A stretch of 64,000 nucleotides of DNA from Bacillota bacterium (GCA_023435305.1 JAEYRV010000003.1:74796-138795), one strand, 5' to 3'; positions 9,096-19,134 are shown, numbered from the stretch's first letter. Notes: generated from the letters alone by a model not told the origin. A program made the numbers and translations.

Positions 9096-9178
9096 GCGGG
9101 GCAGGTTCATTAGCATATAAAATGGGTCTGCCTGCAAACGTACCGGGGCGGGTTCATTAGCATATAAAATGGGTCTGC
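9096..9178. repeat. 36-bp direct repeat, two copies 47 bp apart
   Basis: Copies at 9096-9131 and 9143-9178 share GGTTCATTAGCATATAAAAT and GGGTCTGC almost perfectly. They fill the gap between the MocR gene and the aminotransferase gene. Each carries a CATATAAAAT stretch that could act as a -10-like element, but no convincing -35 is seen. Confidence 0.75.
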
Positions 9179-9232
9179 TCAAATAACACATAACATAAAA
9201 AGACATATCTCTTTTAGAAGGGGTGTTGTAAA

Positions 9233-10417
9233 ATGGTGAAATATGCAAACCGAATGGATAATGTAAAGGCTTCCGATATAAGAGAGCTTCTGAAAATAAC
9301 AGACAGACCTGGTATGATATCATTTGCAGGAGGACTGCCGGCACCGGAGCTGTTTCCTGTGGAGAGGCTGAAGGATGTGACGCTGAGGGTCCTTGAATCA
9401 TCGGGGGCAGAGGCGCTTCAATATGCCGCCACAGAAGGTTACACGCCATTGAGGAGGAAAATTGCGGAGCGGATGAATACAAGATACGACACGCAGCTTA
9501 CTGAGAAAAATATTCTCATAACCTGCGGTTCACAGCAGGGTCTCGACTTTACCGGCAAGATATTTATCAATGAAGGTGATGTCGTACTGTGTGAGAGTCC
9601 GACCTACCTTGGAGCCATAAATGCCTTTAACGCATATAAACCCAAAATGCTTGAAGTGCCGACAGATAATGACGGCATGCTCCTTGATAAGCTGGCACAT
9701 ATTCTGGATACAGTCAAAAACATCAAGCTCGTGTACACGATACCGGATTTTCAGAACCCCAGCGGCAGATCCTGGTCAATGGAGCGAAGGCGCGGTTTTA
9801 TGGAACTGATGGCCGGAAGAGATATCCCGGTACTCGAAGATTCACCGTACAGTGAGCTGCGTTTCGAGGGCGAAATGCTGCCGTCGCTGAAGTCCTTCGA
9901 TAAAGAGGGGAATGTTATTTACCTCGGCACCTTTTCAAAGGTGTTCTGCCCCGGCATGAGGCTTGGGTGGGTGGCTGCAGATGAAAGGATACTGGAGAAG
10001 TATGTGCTCATCAAGCAGGGCGCTGATCTTCACTCGGCAGGGATCACCCAGCGAAATTTGTCGATGTATATGGATACATATGATTTGGATGAGGATATAC
10101 AAAAAATACGGTCGGTTTACCGGAACAGAAGAGATGCCATGCACAATGCGATTTCTGCAGAATTCCCCGACGGAACAAAATTTACGCATCCGGAGGGAGG
10201 GCTCTTTACATGGGTCGAATTGGATGGCAGGATCGATACAAGGGAGCTTCTTGCCGAGTGTATCGAACACAATGTGGCATTTGTGCCGGGCGATTCCTTC
10301 TTCCCCAATGGAGGCGGCAGGAACACAATGAGGCTGAATTACTCAAATATGGATGAGGACAAGATTAAAGAAGGCATTAAGCTGATAGCCGGAATAATAA
10401 GGAAAAAAATAATTTGA
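9233..10417 (+). CDS. PLP-dependent aminotransferase of the MocR/2-aminoadipate transaminase type
   Basis: 394 residues, a class I/II aminotransferase without a DNA-binding domain. Motifs: ISFAGGLPAPELFP at the N-terminus, ITCGSQQGLDFTGKIFI, YTIPDFQNPSG, and the PLP lysine in GTFSKVFCPGMRLGW. The relatives are LysN/2-aminoadipate and broad-specificity aromatic or branched-chain aminotransferases; the substrate is not predictable. AAGGGG precedes ATG 9233. Homology to the aminotransferase half of the preceding MocR protein suggests that one arose from the other by duplication or that the enzyme is a regulatory target. Confidence 0.85.
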   Translation: MVKYANRMDNVKASDIRELLKITDRPGMISFAGGLPAPELFPVERLKDVTLRVLESSGAEALQYAATEGYTPLRRKIAERMNTRYDTQLTEKNILITCGSQQGLDFTGKIFINEGDVVLCESPTYLGAINAFNAYKPKMLEVPTDNDGMLLDKLAHILDTVKNIKLVYTIPDFQNPSGRSWSMERRRGFMELMAGRDIPVLEDSPYSELRFEGEMLPSLKSFDKEGNVIYLGTFSKVFCPGMRLGWVAADERILEKYVLIKQGADLHSAGITQRNLSMYMDTYDLDEDIQKIRSVYRNRRDAMHNAISAEFPDGTKFTHPEGGLFTWVELDGRIDTRELLAECIEHNVAFVPGDSFFPNGGGRNTMRLNYSNMDEDKIKEGIKLIAGIIRKKII

Positions 10418-10422
10418 ATTAT

Positions 10423-10462
10423 CGAACAAATGTTTGCAATTTTTATCCGGATTGGATATAAT
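10423..10462 (+). promoter_or_regulatory. uvrA promoter with overlapping LexA (SOS) box
   Basis: CGAACAAATGTTTG at 10423-10436 matches 13 of 14 positions of CGAACRNRYGTTYC. It overlaps -35 TTGCAA (10434-10439), followed by a 17-bp spacer and TATAAT (10457-10462). The geometry is the same as at uvrB, which supports joint SOS control. Confidence 0.8.
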
Positions 10463-10602
10463 AGTTGAGGAGCAAATGAGGTGGTTCTATCATCAATATT
10501 TCCATTGATATGGGAGTGCTCATTTGATATCATATTAGGCTGAAACACAGCGATGTGAAGAAGAGCATAACAGCCGCTGAAACTATTAGAAAAGGTGCAG
10601 TC

Positions 10603-13431
10603 ATGGATAAGAACAGCATTTATATCAAAGGCGCTAAAGAACACAATCTGAAGAACATTGACGTTACGATACCCAGGGAGAAGTTTGTAGTTATAACAGG
10701 CCTGAGCGGTTCTGGGAAATCCTCGCTGGCATTCGACACCATATATGCCGAGGGCCAGAGGAGATATGTCGAATCGCTTTCTGCGTATGCCAGACAATTC
10801 CTTGGTCAGATGGAAAAGCCGGATGTGGACTATATTGATGGATTATCTCCGGCCATATCGATAGATCAGAAAACGACCAGTAAAAACCCAAGGTCCACTG
10901 TAGGCACAGTAACCGAGATATATGATTACCTAAGGCTCCTTTATGCCACCATTGGAGTACCGCATTGTCATATCTGCGGAAAGGAGATTTCCCAACAGAC
11001 GGTGGATCAAATGGTGGACACCGTAGCAAATCTCCCGGAGGGCACCAGGATCCAGCTTCTGGCGCCTGTTGTCAGAGGCAGGAAGGGCGAGTATCACAAG
11101 CTTATTGATGATGCACGCAAAAATGGCTATGTAAGGATACGAATAGATGGAGAAGTACGTGACATAAATGAAGAAATCACTCTGGACAAAAATAAAAAGC
11201 ACACTATAGAGATAGTTGTCGACAGGCTTGTAGTCAGGCCGGACATGGAAAAAAGGCTCACCGATTCTGTCGAAACAGTGCTGCACCTAAGCGGCGGCCT
11301 GCTGGTGGTGGATGTGATAGACGGGCAGGAACTGCTTTTCAGCCAGAATTTTGCATGCAGCGACTGCGGTGTGAGTATTGAGGAACTGGCGCCGAGAATG
11401 TTCTCCTTCAACAATCCGTTCGGGGCATGCCCCACATGCAGCGGTCTTGGGACGCTGATGAAAATGGACCCTGACCTGGTAATGCCGGACCGGAACAAAT
11501 CGCTTGTGGAAGGTGCTATCAAGGTTGGAGGCTGGAACTTCGAAAATGGCGACAGCTATTCCAGAATGTATCTGAATGCTCTCGCAAAGCATTACGGCTT
11601 TAAAACATCTACTCCTGTCAAAAAGCTGCCGGAGCATATAATCGATATCATCCTTTACGGCACTAAGGGCGAGAAGATAAAGATCGAGTACGAAAAGGAT
11701 TATGGAAGCGGGACCTTCACTGCCGCATTTGAAGGCGTCATCAACAGTATGGAGAGGCGTTATAAAGAGACTCAGTCCGATGGGATGAAGCAGTATTATG
11801 AAGAATTCATGAGCAGCAATCCATGTCCCGACTGCCATGGGGCAAGGCTCAAAAAGGAAAGCCTGGCGGTCACTGTCGGCGGGATGAATATATACAATCT
11901 GACCAGTATGCCTGTTGAAAATATCAATGATTTTTTCAGCAATCTTGATCTGTCAGAAAGAGACAGGATGATATCGCATCAGATATTGAAGGAAATAAAG
12001 GCAAGGATAGGGTTCCTTGTGGATGTGGGCTTGGATTATCTCACGCTCTCAAGATCGGCATATACACTGTCGGGCGGAGAGGCACAAAGGATCAGGCTTG
12101 CCACACAGATCGGCTCAGGACTCATGGGAGTACTTTATATTCTCGATGAGCCCAGCATTGGACTGCATCAGCGTGATAACGAGAGGCTTATAAAGACATT
12201 GAGGAAGCTGAAGGATCTGGGAAATACGCTGATCGTTGTAGAGCATGATGAGGATACGATGTATGCCGCCGACCATATCATCGACATGGGCCCTGGCCCC
12301 GGCATCCACGGCGGATATGTGGTAGCTGAAGGGACGATCGAGGAAATAAAAAAATGTGAAGAGTCACAGACGGGACTTTATCTCAGCGGAAAAAAGAGGA
12401 TCGAGATACCGGAAAAAAGAAGAAAACCCAATGGCAAATGGGTAAGAGTGACGGGAGCACGGGAAAACAACCTCAAAGATATAGACACAGGTATACCCCT
12501 TGGCGTATTCACTGCAGTTACCGGTGTTTCCGGCTCAGGGAAGAGCTCACTGATAAATGAGATATTGTACAAGAAGCTTGCTGCTGAACTGAACAACGCA
12601 AGGACCAAGGCTGGCGACCATGATCAGATCCTGGGCATCGAGCATCTCGACAAGGTCATCAACATAGACCAGTCACCCATTGGTAGAACACCCAGGTCAA
12701 ACCCTGCGACGTACACGGGAGTTTTTGACCTGATCAGGGAAGTGTTTGCCGGGACTTCGGAAGCTAAAATGAGAGGCTACAAGACAGGAAGGTTCAGCTT
12801 CAATGTAAAGGGAGGACGCTGCGAAGCGTGTTCGGGGGATGGTATCATAAAGATCGAGATGCATTTTCTGCCGGATGTTTATGTGCCTTGCGAGGTGTGC
12901 AAGGGAAAACGTTACAACAGAGAGACTCTGGAGGTCAAATTCAAGGGAAAGAGCATCGCCGATGTACTTGACATGACTGTTGAGGATGCATTGGAGTATT
13001 TCAAGAATATACCCAGGATACAGAAAAAAATAGAAACACTGTTTGATGTGGGCCTGGGCTATATCAAGCTGGGACAGCCCTCCACCACTTTGTCGGGCGG
13101 TGAGGCACAGAGGGTCAAGCTTGCCACCGAACTGTCAAAAAGGGCGACGGGAAGAACGCTTTATATACTCGATGAGCCTACTACCGGGCTTCATGTAGCA
13201 GACGTGCATCGATTGGTAGATATACTGCATCGACTTGTAGATGCCGGAAATTCAGTGGTTGTCATAGAACACAACCTGGATGTTATCAAAACGGCCGACT
13301 ATATTATAGATCTGGGGCCGGAGGGAGGAAACAAAGGCGGCATGGTCATTGCCAGCGGCACACCGGAGGAAGTGGCGGAAAATAAAGATTCGTATACGGG
13401 ACATTTCCTGAAAACAATACTGGCGCGTTAA
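10603..13431 (+). CDS. uvrA: Excinuclease ABC subunit A
   Basis: Damage-sensing ABC-type ATPase of nucleotide excision repair that delivers UvrB to lesions. The 942-residue protein is of normal length. The first ATP site has GLSGSGKSS (33-41) and the second GVSGSGKSS (around 641). Two ABC signatures (LSGGEAQRIRLA and LSGGEAQRVKLA) and the zinc modules CxxC...CPTC and CEAC...CEVC are present. ATG 10603 (AAAAGG 7 bases upstream) is preferred to the GTG at 10555, since the UvrA family starts near IYIKGAKEHNLKNI. The gene has its own strong promoter with a LexA-type box, independent of uvrB. Confidence 0.97.
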   Translation: MDKNSIYIKGAKEHNLKNIDVTIPREKFVVITGLSGSGKSSLAFDTIYAEGQRRYVESLSAYARQFLGQMEKPDVDYIDGLSPAISIDQKTTSKNPRSTVGTVTEIYDYLRLLYATIGVPHCHICGKEISQQTVDQMVDTVANLPEGTRIQLLAPVVRGRKGEYHKLIDDARKNGYVRIRIDGEVRDINEEITLDKNKKHTIEIVVDRLVVRPDMEKRLTDSVETVLHLSGGLLVVDVIDGQELLFSQNFACSDCGVSIEELAPRMFSFNNPFGACPTCSGLGTLMKMDPDLVMPDRNKSLVEGAIKVGGWNFENGDSYSRMYLNALAKHYGFKTSTPVKKLPEHIIDIILYGTKGEKIKIEYEKDYGSGTFTAAFEGVINSMERRYKETQSDGMKQYYEEFMSSNPCPDCHGARLKKESLAVTVGGMNIYNLTSMPVENINDFFSNLDLSERDRMISHQILKEIKARIGFLVDVGLDYLTLSRSAYTLSGGEAQRIRLATQIGSGLMGVLYILDEPSIGLHQRDNERLIKTLRKLKDLGNTLIVVEHDEDTMYAADHIIDMGPGPGIHGGYVVAEGTIEEIKKCEESQTGLYLSGKKRIEIPEKRRKPNGKWVRVTGARENNLKDIDTGIPLGVFTAVTGVSGSGKSSLINEILYKKLAAELNNARTKAGDHDQILGIEHLDKVINIDQSPIGRTPRSNPATYTGVFDLIREVFAGTSEAKMRGYKTGRFSFNVKGGRCEACSGDGIIKIEMHFLPDVYVPCEVCKGKRYNRETLEVKFKGKSIADVLDMTVEDALEYFKNIPRIQKKIETLFDVGLGYIKLGQPSTTLSGGEAQRVKLATELSKRATGRTLYILDEPTTGLHVADVHRLVDILHRLVDAGNSVVVIEHNLDVIKTADYIIDLGPEGGNKGGMVIASGTPEEVAENKDSYTGHFLKTILAR

Positions 13432-13479
13432 AGGATCATGGATCAGCTTTACTGAAGTCAAAATATGATAAAATTTGAA

Positions 13480-13507
13480 TAAAAGCTCGATAACTCGAGC
13501 TTTTATT
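13480..13507. terminator. Bidirectional terminator between uvrA and the small minus-strand gene
   Basis: AAAAGCTCGA and TCGAGCTTTT form a near-perfect stem flanked by AAT and ATT. It is placed to stop uvrA transcription on the plus strand and the 41-residue gene on the minus strand. Confidence 0.75.
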
Positions 13508-13566
13508 CGTGATATATAGCATGGAGTCTCTATTCTTTACCAACACATCCCGTACGTCTCTCCAGC

Positions 13567-13692
13567 CTACTTGGGGTCTGCAAATCCGAAGCCGCGCGGG
13601 CTTACGAATAAAAACAGGAAAACAAGGATAAAGAATAAAATGGCGCAATCATCTCTAAAGAAATCGCCGAGAATACCTCCTCTGTCTGCCAT
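13567..13692 (-). CDS. Small hydrophobic 41-residue peptide, possibly spore- or membrane-associated
   Basis: This short gene is easily missed. On the minus strand a strong site, AGGAGGTG, lies 8 bases before ATG 13692, and the frame runs 41 codons to TAG 13567-13569. The product begins MADRGGILGDFFRDD, has one hydrophobic segment (ILFFILVFLFLF) and ends in a Gly/Arg/Phe tail. Small one-helix peptides of this style, such as YjcZ-like sporulation peptides, are frequent in spore formers. I cannot assign this one to a family, so function is unknown. It ends before a bidirectional terminator. The start site and ribosome site are the main support. Confidence 0.6.
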   Translation of the reverse strand: MADRGGILGDFFRDDCAILFFILVFLFLFVSPRGFGFADPK

Positions 13693-14084
13693 CAAAAAAC
13701 ACCTCCTCATGTTATTGCGCAATCATGATAAGCTTTTGCTTATTGCTACTATAAATATATTCCTCAGACGGTGAATAGGTTACAAAATCAGTGTGAAAAG
13801 GTAATACTCACAAGTAGACCATGGACGGGGAAATGTGCTATACTATTTTATTGGATTCGTCAGCCATATACAGCGGACGAGGGGCGCCGGACGGACGGGA
13901 AGATATTTGCAATAGACATATTCGCAGTTGAATGCGTATTATAAGGTATATGATATGGAACCTGAAAACAGGGTATAAAATGAGCAGTATGATATTTGAA
14001 GCATCGGGCAATATCGTGGAAAAAGAATGAATGAAGAGCAATAAATATAGAGCATTATACGACATTGAAAGGAGTTGATCGACT

Positions 14085-16409
14085 GTGACCATGTGCTCAA
14101 TTTGCAAGGAAAACTATGCAGTGGTTTTCATAACAAAAATAGTGGAAGGCAGACAGACTCAGGAAGGACTTTGTTTGTCCTGTGCAAAAAAGCAGGGTAT
14201 TCAGCCTGTCAACCAGCTGATCGAACAGACGGGGATGACTGAAGAGGATATAGACAATCTGAACAAGCAGATGAGCAGTCTATTTGAAAATATGGATCCT
14301 GATCTTGGCAGCAGTACGGCAATGCCTATTGAGCCAACAGGCGGCAACAAGCAAAATCCGTTTTTCAATTTTTTGAACCGTGCATTTCCCAGAAACGAGG
14401 ATGCCGGTGATAACAGCGAACCCAAGGACCCGCCGGATGAGAGGGAAAATAAGAGCGGCACCCGTACCAAGACACAGGAAAAGAAAAGTCTGAAAAAAAA
14501 GAAATATCTTGACCAGTACGGTACGAATCTGACTGATATGGCAAAAGACGACAAGATAGACAGGGTTATCGGCAGAAACAGAGAAATTGACAGAGTAGTT
14601 CAGATTCTGAACAGGAGGACAAAAAACAATCCTGTTCTGATCGGGGAACCCGGCGTCGGTAAAACAGCCATCGCAGAAGGGCTGGCAGTCAGAATAGCAA
14701 AACGCCAGGTCCCGGCAAAGCTCTTTAATGCCGAGGTATACCTGCTGGACATGACCGGTATCGTTGCGGGCACCCAGTTCAGAGGCCAGTTTGAAAGCCG
14801 CATGAAGGGTATTATTGAAGAGGCCAAGGCCCTTGGGAATGTCATCCTTATTATCGATGAGCTGCACAACATAATGGGAGCCGGCGAGGCAGAGGGGGCA
14901 ATGAATGCCGCCAACATACTCAAACCCGCGCTTTCAAGAGGTGAGATACAGATAATAGGCGCCACCACCCTCAATGAATACCGCAAGCATATTGAAAAGG
15001 ATTCCGCGCTGGAGAGAAGATTCCAGCCTGTTTTGGTGGATGAGCCCTCGGTCGAGGATACCATCGAGATACTGAAGGGTATCAGAGATTATTATGAAAA
15101 TTATCACAGGGTAAAAATAACCGATGAAGTTATCGAGACGGCAGTACGCCTGTCTGAGCGATATATCACCGACAGATTCATGCCTGATAAGGCTATAGAT
15201 GTCATCGACGAGGCCGGATCCAGAGCAAACCTGAAAAATACGGGTCTTGTGGAGCTGGAAGCATTAAAGGACGAACTCAAGAAGGTGCAGGAGGAAAAGG
15301 AAAGCGCCATTTCGGCTGATTCCATCGAGGATTATCAGAAGGCGGCGGACCTGAAGGTGCGTGAATGCAAGCTGTTGCAGGAGATCAAGGACTTTGAGGA
15401 GAAGAATAAGGAAGATGTTTTAACAGTTGAAGATATTGCATATGTCATAGAATCCTGGACGAAAATACCTGTTCAGAAACTGACCGAGATAGAAGCCGAA
15501 AAGCTGATGAACCTCGAGGAAAGGCTTCACAAGAGGGTAATTGGCCAGCATGATGCAGTTGTGAGCGTTTCTAAAGCCATCAGAAGAAACCGGGCCGGCT
15601 TCAGGAAAAAGAAAAAGCCCGCGTCATTTGTATTCGTAGGCCCTACCGGCGTAGGCAAAACAGAGCTGGTAAGAGCTCTTGCGGTAGAGCTCTTTGAGAC
15701 GGAAGAGGCGCTGATAAGGCTGGATATGTCGGAATACATGGAAAAGCACACGGTTTCCAAGCTGATCGGTTCACCTCCGGGCTATGTAGGGTATGATGAT
15801 GGAGGACAGCTGACTGAAAAAATCAGGAGAAAGCCTTTTTCGGTCATACTGATGGATGAGATAGAAAAAGCTCATCCCGATGTTTTCAATATGCTGCTTC
15901 AAATACTCGAGGACGGACGGCTGACTGACAGCCACGGTAAAGTCGTCAGTTTTGAAAACACCATTCTCATTATGACATCAAATGCCGGTACGACATTGAA
16001 GGCCAATGGACTTGGATTTGCCAGCGACGGGTACAAAGCTCTGGAAAGCAGGGTCAGGGATGTGATGAAGGAGACCTTCAGACCTGAATTTCTCAACAGA
16101 CTTGACGAAATCATTGTATTCACTGAGTTGAGCAAGGATGAACTCAAGCAGATAGTAAACCTGATGTTCGAGGAAGTGAAGTCGGAAGCTATGCAAAAGG
16201 GCATCGACATGAGCTTCTCAGATGCGGCCGGTGAATTCGTTCTGGAAAAGGGTTATGATCCGAAATATGGAGCAAGACCTTTGAGAAGGACGATACAGAA
16301 GTATATAGAGGATGAGCTGACCGAGCAGTTTTTTGTCGGCAAAATCAAGCCCGGCAACGTTATTACGGTAGATGCGGCAGACGGATCCATCGTATTCAGG
16401 AATAACTAA
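14085..16409 (+). CDS. clpE: ClpE-like AAA+ unfoldase with N-terminal zinc finger
   Basis: ATP-dependent protein unfoldase/disaggregase of the Hsp100 class, probably feeding ClpP. 774 residues: a zinc-ribbon N-domain (C4, C7, C30, C33), a charged linker (about 70-140), AAA+ domain 1 with GEPGVGKT near 187 and LIIDELHNIMGAG, a UVR-like coiled segment, and AAA+ domain 2 with GPTGVGKT near 520 and VILMDEIEKAHPDV. After sensor 1 there is NGLGFASDG, whose LGF tripeptide is in the position of the ClpP-contact loop. A zinc finger instead of Clp-N repeats points to ClpE rather than ClpC. GTG 14085 has GAAAGGAG 10 bases upstream; ATG 14091 is an alternative. No CtsR box was recognised upstream. Confidence 0.85.
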   Translation: MTMCSICKENYAVVFITKIVEGRQTQEGLCLSCAKKQGIQPVNQLIEQTGMTEEDIDNLNKQMSSLFENMDPDLGSSTAMPIEPTGGNKQNPFFNFLNRAFPRNEDAGDNSEPKDPPDERENKSGTRTKTQEKKSLKKKKYLDQYGTNLTDMAKDDKIDRVIGRNREIDRVVQILNRRTKNNPVLIGEPGVGKTAIAEGLAVRIAKRQVPAKLFNAEVYLLDMTGIVAGTQFRGQFESRMKGIIEEAKALGNVILIIDELHNIMGAGEAEGAMNAANILKPALSRGEIQIIGATTLNEYRKHIEKDSALERRFQPVLVDEPSVEDTIEILKGIRDYYENYHRVKITDEVIETAVRLSERYITDRFMPDKAIDVIDEAGSRANLKNTGLVELEALKDELKKVQEEKESAISADSIEDYQKAADLKVRECKLLQEIKDFEEKNKEDVLTVEDIAYVIESWTKIPVQKLTEIEAEKLMNLEERLHKRVIGQHDAVVSVSKAIRRNRAGFRKKKKPASFVFVGPTGVGKTELVRALAVELFETEEALIRLDMSEYMEKHTVSKLIGSPPGYVGYDDGGQLTEKIRRKPFSVILMDEIEKAHPDVFNMLLQILEDGRLTDSHGKVVSFENTILIMTSNAGTTLKANGLGFASDGYKALESRVRDVMKETFRPEFLNRLDEIIVFTELSKDELKQIVNLMFEEVKSEAMQKGIDMSFSDAAGEFVLEKGYDPKYGARPLRRTIQKYIEDELTEQFFVGKIKPGNVITVDAADGSIVFRNN

Positions 16410-16449
16410 CCAGGGCAAACGAGTATAAAAGAATAACAGTGAACAATAT

Positions 16450-16480
16450 GGGTGTCTGTCTTCAGGCACCCGTTTTTTTT
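16450..16480 (+). terminator. Rho-independent terminator after clpE
   Basis: GGGTGTCTG (16450-16458) pairs with CAGGCACCC (16463-16471), followed by a run of eight T. Confidence 0.9.
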
Positions 16481-16524
16481 GTATTTGGAAATCTTCATCC
16501 GGACTACATTTTTTTAATGTAATG

Positions 16525-16554
16525 TTGCTAAACGGCATGAGTCAATGGTATATT
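16525..16554 (+). promoter_or_regulatory. Candidate promoter of cellobiose phosphorylase gene
   Basis: TTGCTA (16525-16530), an 18-bp spacer and TATATT (16549-16554). It is the best -35/-10 pair in the 265-bp gap between clpE and the phosphorylase gene. Its strength is moderate. Confidence 0.45.
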
Positions 16555-16677
16555 AATATCGGAGTTGGTTTGCCATATGCTGCAGTTCTTGGGCAGGAAC
16601 GGCAAAAAGCTGAATTGGACAGCGATGGCAATGGACGACAGGATAATAGATAAAAGATAGTGTAATGGAGGGACATG

Positions 16678-19116
16678 ATGAAATACGGTTATTTTGATGA
16701 CGCAAACAGGGAATATGTAATTACCACGCCTGAAACGCCAAGCCCGTGGATCAACTATTCGGGCAATCAGGAATTTTTCTCGCTCATTTCCAATACTGCA
16801 GGCGGATACTGCTTTTATAAGGATGCAAGGCTGAGACGTATCACCAGATACAGGTACAACAACGTGCCTATCGATAACGGCGGAAGGTATTTCTATATCC
16901 GCGAGGAGAACGGCGATTTCTGGGCTCCCGGTTGGGCGCCGGTCAGAAAGACCCTGGACAAGTATGAATGCAGGCATGGATTGGGTTACACCAGGATATA
17001 TGGAGAACGCAACGGGATCGGTGCGGAAGTTCTGCTTTTCGTTCCCCAGGATTTCAACGGCGAGGTCCATAAGGTCAGCATAGTCAACAACAGCAGCGAG
17101 ACAAAGAACATCAAGCTGTTTTCATTCATCGAATGGTGCCTCTGGAACGCTAACGACGATATGACAAATTTCCAGAGAAATTTCAGTACCGGTGAAGTGG
17201 AGTTTGAAAACAATACGATATATCATAAAACCGAGTACAGGGAAAGGCGCAATCATTACGCATTCTATTCGTCAAATACCGACGTGACAGGTTTTGATAC
17301 CGACAGATACGAGTTCGTGGGCAGATATAATGGCTTTGAAGCGCCAAAGGCTGTCATTGAAGGCAAGTCCCTGAATACACTGACCGACGGATGGTCACCC
17401 ATTGCATCCCATGGCTTCGATATTTCCCTGAAGGCGGGAGAGAAGAAGGAAATCGTATTCGTTCTCGGATACGTTGAGAACGAGATCAGTGAAAAATGGG
17501 CAGCGCCGGGCATTGTCAACAAGAAAAATGCAAAAGCAATGATAGATAGATTTGCAACAGTACAGCAGGTCGAGGAAGCATTGGCTGAATTGAGGGAATA
17601 CTGGGATGGCCTGCTGTCCAAGTACTCGATCAGCAGCGGAGATGAGAAGCTCAACCGTATGGTTAACATATGGAACCAGTACCAGTGCATGGTCACATTC
17701 AACATGTCCAGGAGCGCATCCTATTTTGAATCCGGCATTGGCCGCGGCATGGGCTTCAGAGATTCCAACCAGGATATTCTGGGCTTTGTACATCAGATAC
17801 CCAACAGAGCAAAGGAAAGACTGCTGGATCTGGCTGCAACACAGCTCGAGGATGGTGGTGCATATCATCAGTACCAGCCCCTCACCAAGAAGGGAAATAA
17901 TGAGATAGGCGGCAACTTCAATGATGACCCGCTGTGGCTGATTGCTGCAACAGCGGCATATATCAAGGAGACCGGTGATTTCAGTATCCTTGACGAAATG
18001 GTACCGTATGACAACGACGTTTCCAAGGCTGCGAACATGCTCGATCACCTGAGCAGGTCCTTCTATCACGTCGTCAACAACCTTGGACCTCACGGATTGC
18101 CTCTTATCGGCCGCGCCGACTGGAATGACTGCCTTAACCTGAACTGCTTCTCAACCGAGCCGGATGAGTCCTATCAGACTACTACCAGCAAGGATGGCAA
18201 GGTTGCCGAATCGGTACTGATTGCCGGAATGTTCGTGTTTATTGGCGAGGAGTTTGTCAAGATTTGTGAAAATATCGGACTGGCTGAAGAAGCAAAGACA
18301 GCTGCCGGTCATATTGAAAAAATGAAAGAAACCGTCATGAAATACGGATTTGACGGCGAGTGGTTCCTGCGTGCCTATGACGACTTCGGAAACAAGATCG
18401 GCAGCAAGGAAAACGAAGAAGGAAAGATCTACATTGAAACACAGGGCTTCTGTTCCATGGCCGGCATAGGAATGGAGAGCGGAGCCGTTGAAAAAGCGCT
18501 GGATTCCGCCTGGAAATACCTTGGAACCAAGCATGGTCTGGTTCTGGTGAATCCCGCATATTCCAAGTATCATGTCGAATTGGGAGAAATCTCATCATAT
18601 CCGCCGGGATACAAGGAGAATGCAGGTATTTTCTGTCACAACAACCCGTGGATTATGTGTGGAGAGGCCGTTCTGGGCAGGGGAGACAAGGCGTTTGAAT
18701 GCTATTCCACTATAGCTCCGGCATACAGGGAAGAAATCAGTGACCTCCACAGGATGGAGCCCTATGTGTATTCACAGATGATCGCGGGCAAGGATGCCAA
18801 GAGGCATGGAGAAGCCAAGAATTCATGGCTTACAGGTACGGCAGCCTGGAATTTCGTGGCCATTTCCCAGTTTATCCTCGGTATCAAGCCCGATTACCAT
18901 GGCCTTGCAATTGATCCGTGCATACCGAAATCCTGGGATGGCTTCAGTGTAACCAGAAGCTTCAGGGGCGCCGTATATGAAATAAATATTACTAATCCTC
19001 AGCACGTAAGCAAGGGAATCAAAAAGCTCACTGTTGACGGAAAAGAATGCAGCGGAAACGTACTGCCAATATTCGGTGACGGACAGGTTCACATAGTCGA
19101 AGCAGTAATGGGATAA
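16678..19116 (+). CDS. cbp: Cellobiose phosphorylase (GH94)
   Basis: Intracellular enzyme that splits cellobiose with phosphate into glucose 1-phosphate and glucose, saving ATP. The 812-residue length matches the clostridial enzymes, and long stretches resemble the C. thermocellum enzyme as I recall it (GYCFYKDARLRRITRYRYNN, TNFQRNFSTGEVE). The (alpha/alpha)6 barrel contains RADWNDCLN, whose Asp (D481) is the general acid of the family, and KNSWLTGTAAWNF near the end. ATG 16678 is chosen over ATG 16675 because GGAGGG is only 2 bases from the latter. The gene is monocistronic with a strong terminator. No transporter or sugar regulator is adjacent. It fits cellodextrin use by a cellulose- or beta-glucan-degrading clostridium. 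Confidence 0.95.
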   Translation: MKYGYFDDANREYVITTPETPSPWINYSGNQEFFSLISNTAGGYCFYKDARLRRITRYRYNNVPIDNGGRYFYIREENGDFWAPGWAPVRKTLDKYECRHGLGYTRIYGERNGIGAEVLLFVPQDFNGEVHKVSIVNNSSETKNIKLFSFIEWCLWNANDDMTNFQRNFSTGEVEFENNTIYHKTEYRERRNHYAFYSSNTDVTGFDTDRYEFVGRYNGFEAPKAVIEGKSLNTLTDGWSPIASHGFDISLKAGEKKEIVFVLGYVENEISEKWAAPGIVNKKNAKAMIDRFATVQQVEEALAELREYWDGLLSKYSISSGDEKLNRMVNIWNQYQCMVTFNMSRSASYFESGIGRGMGFRDSNQDILGFVHQIPNRAKERLLDLAATQLEDGGAYHQYQPLTKKGNNEIGGNFNDDPLWLIAATAAYIKETGDFSILDEMVPYDNDVSKAANMLDHLSRSFYHVVNNLGPHGLPLIGRADWNDCLNLNCFSTEPDESYQTTTSKDGKVAESVLIAGMFVFIGEEFVKICENIGLAEEAKTAAGHIEKMKETVMKYGFDGEWFLRAYDDFGNKIGSKENEEGKIYIETQGFCSMAGIGMESGAVEKALDSAWKYLGTKHGLVLVNPAYSKYHVELGEISSYPPGYKENAGIFCHNNPWIMCGEAVLGRGDKAFECYSTIAPAYREEISDLHRMEPYVYSQMIAGKDAKRHGEAKNSWLTGTAAWNFVAISQFILGIKPDYHGLAIDPCIPKSWDGFSVTRSFRGAVYEINITNPQHVSKGIKKLTVDGKECSGNVLPIFGDGQVHIVEAVMG

Positions 19117-19134
19117 TAAAACGAGCTTAACGAG

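Noticed and set aside
13571..13774. Plus-strand open frame of 67 codons
   Set aside because: It is antisense to the 41-residue gene, which has the better ribosome site and a membrane-helix product; the plus frame lacks a start signal.
13838..14107. 89-codon minus-strand frame before clpE
   Set aside because: It overlaps the clpE start, has no ribosome site and shows no recognisable motif.
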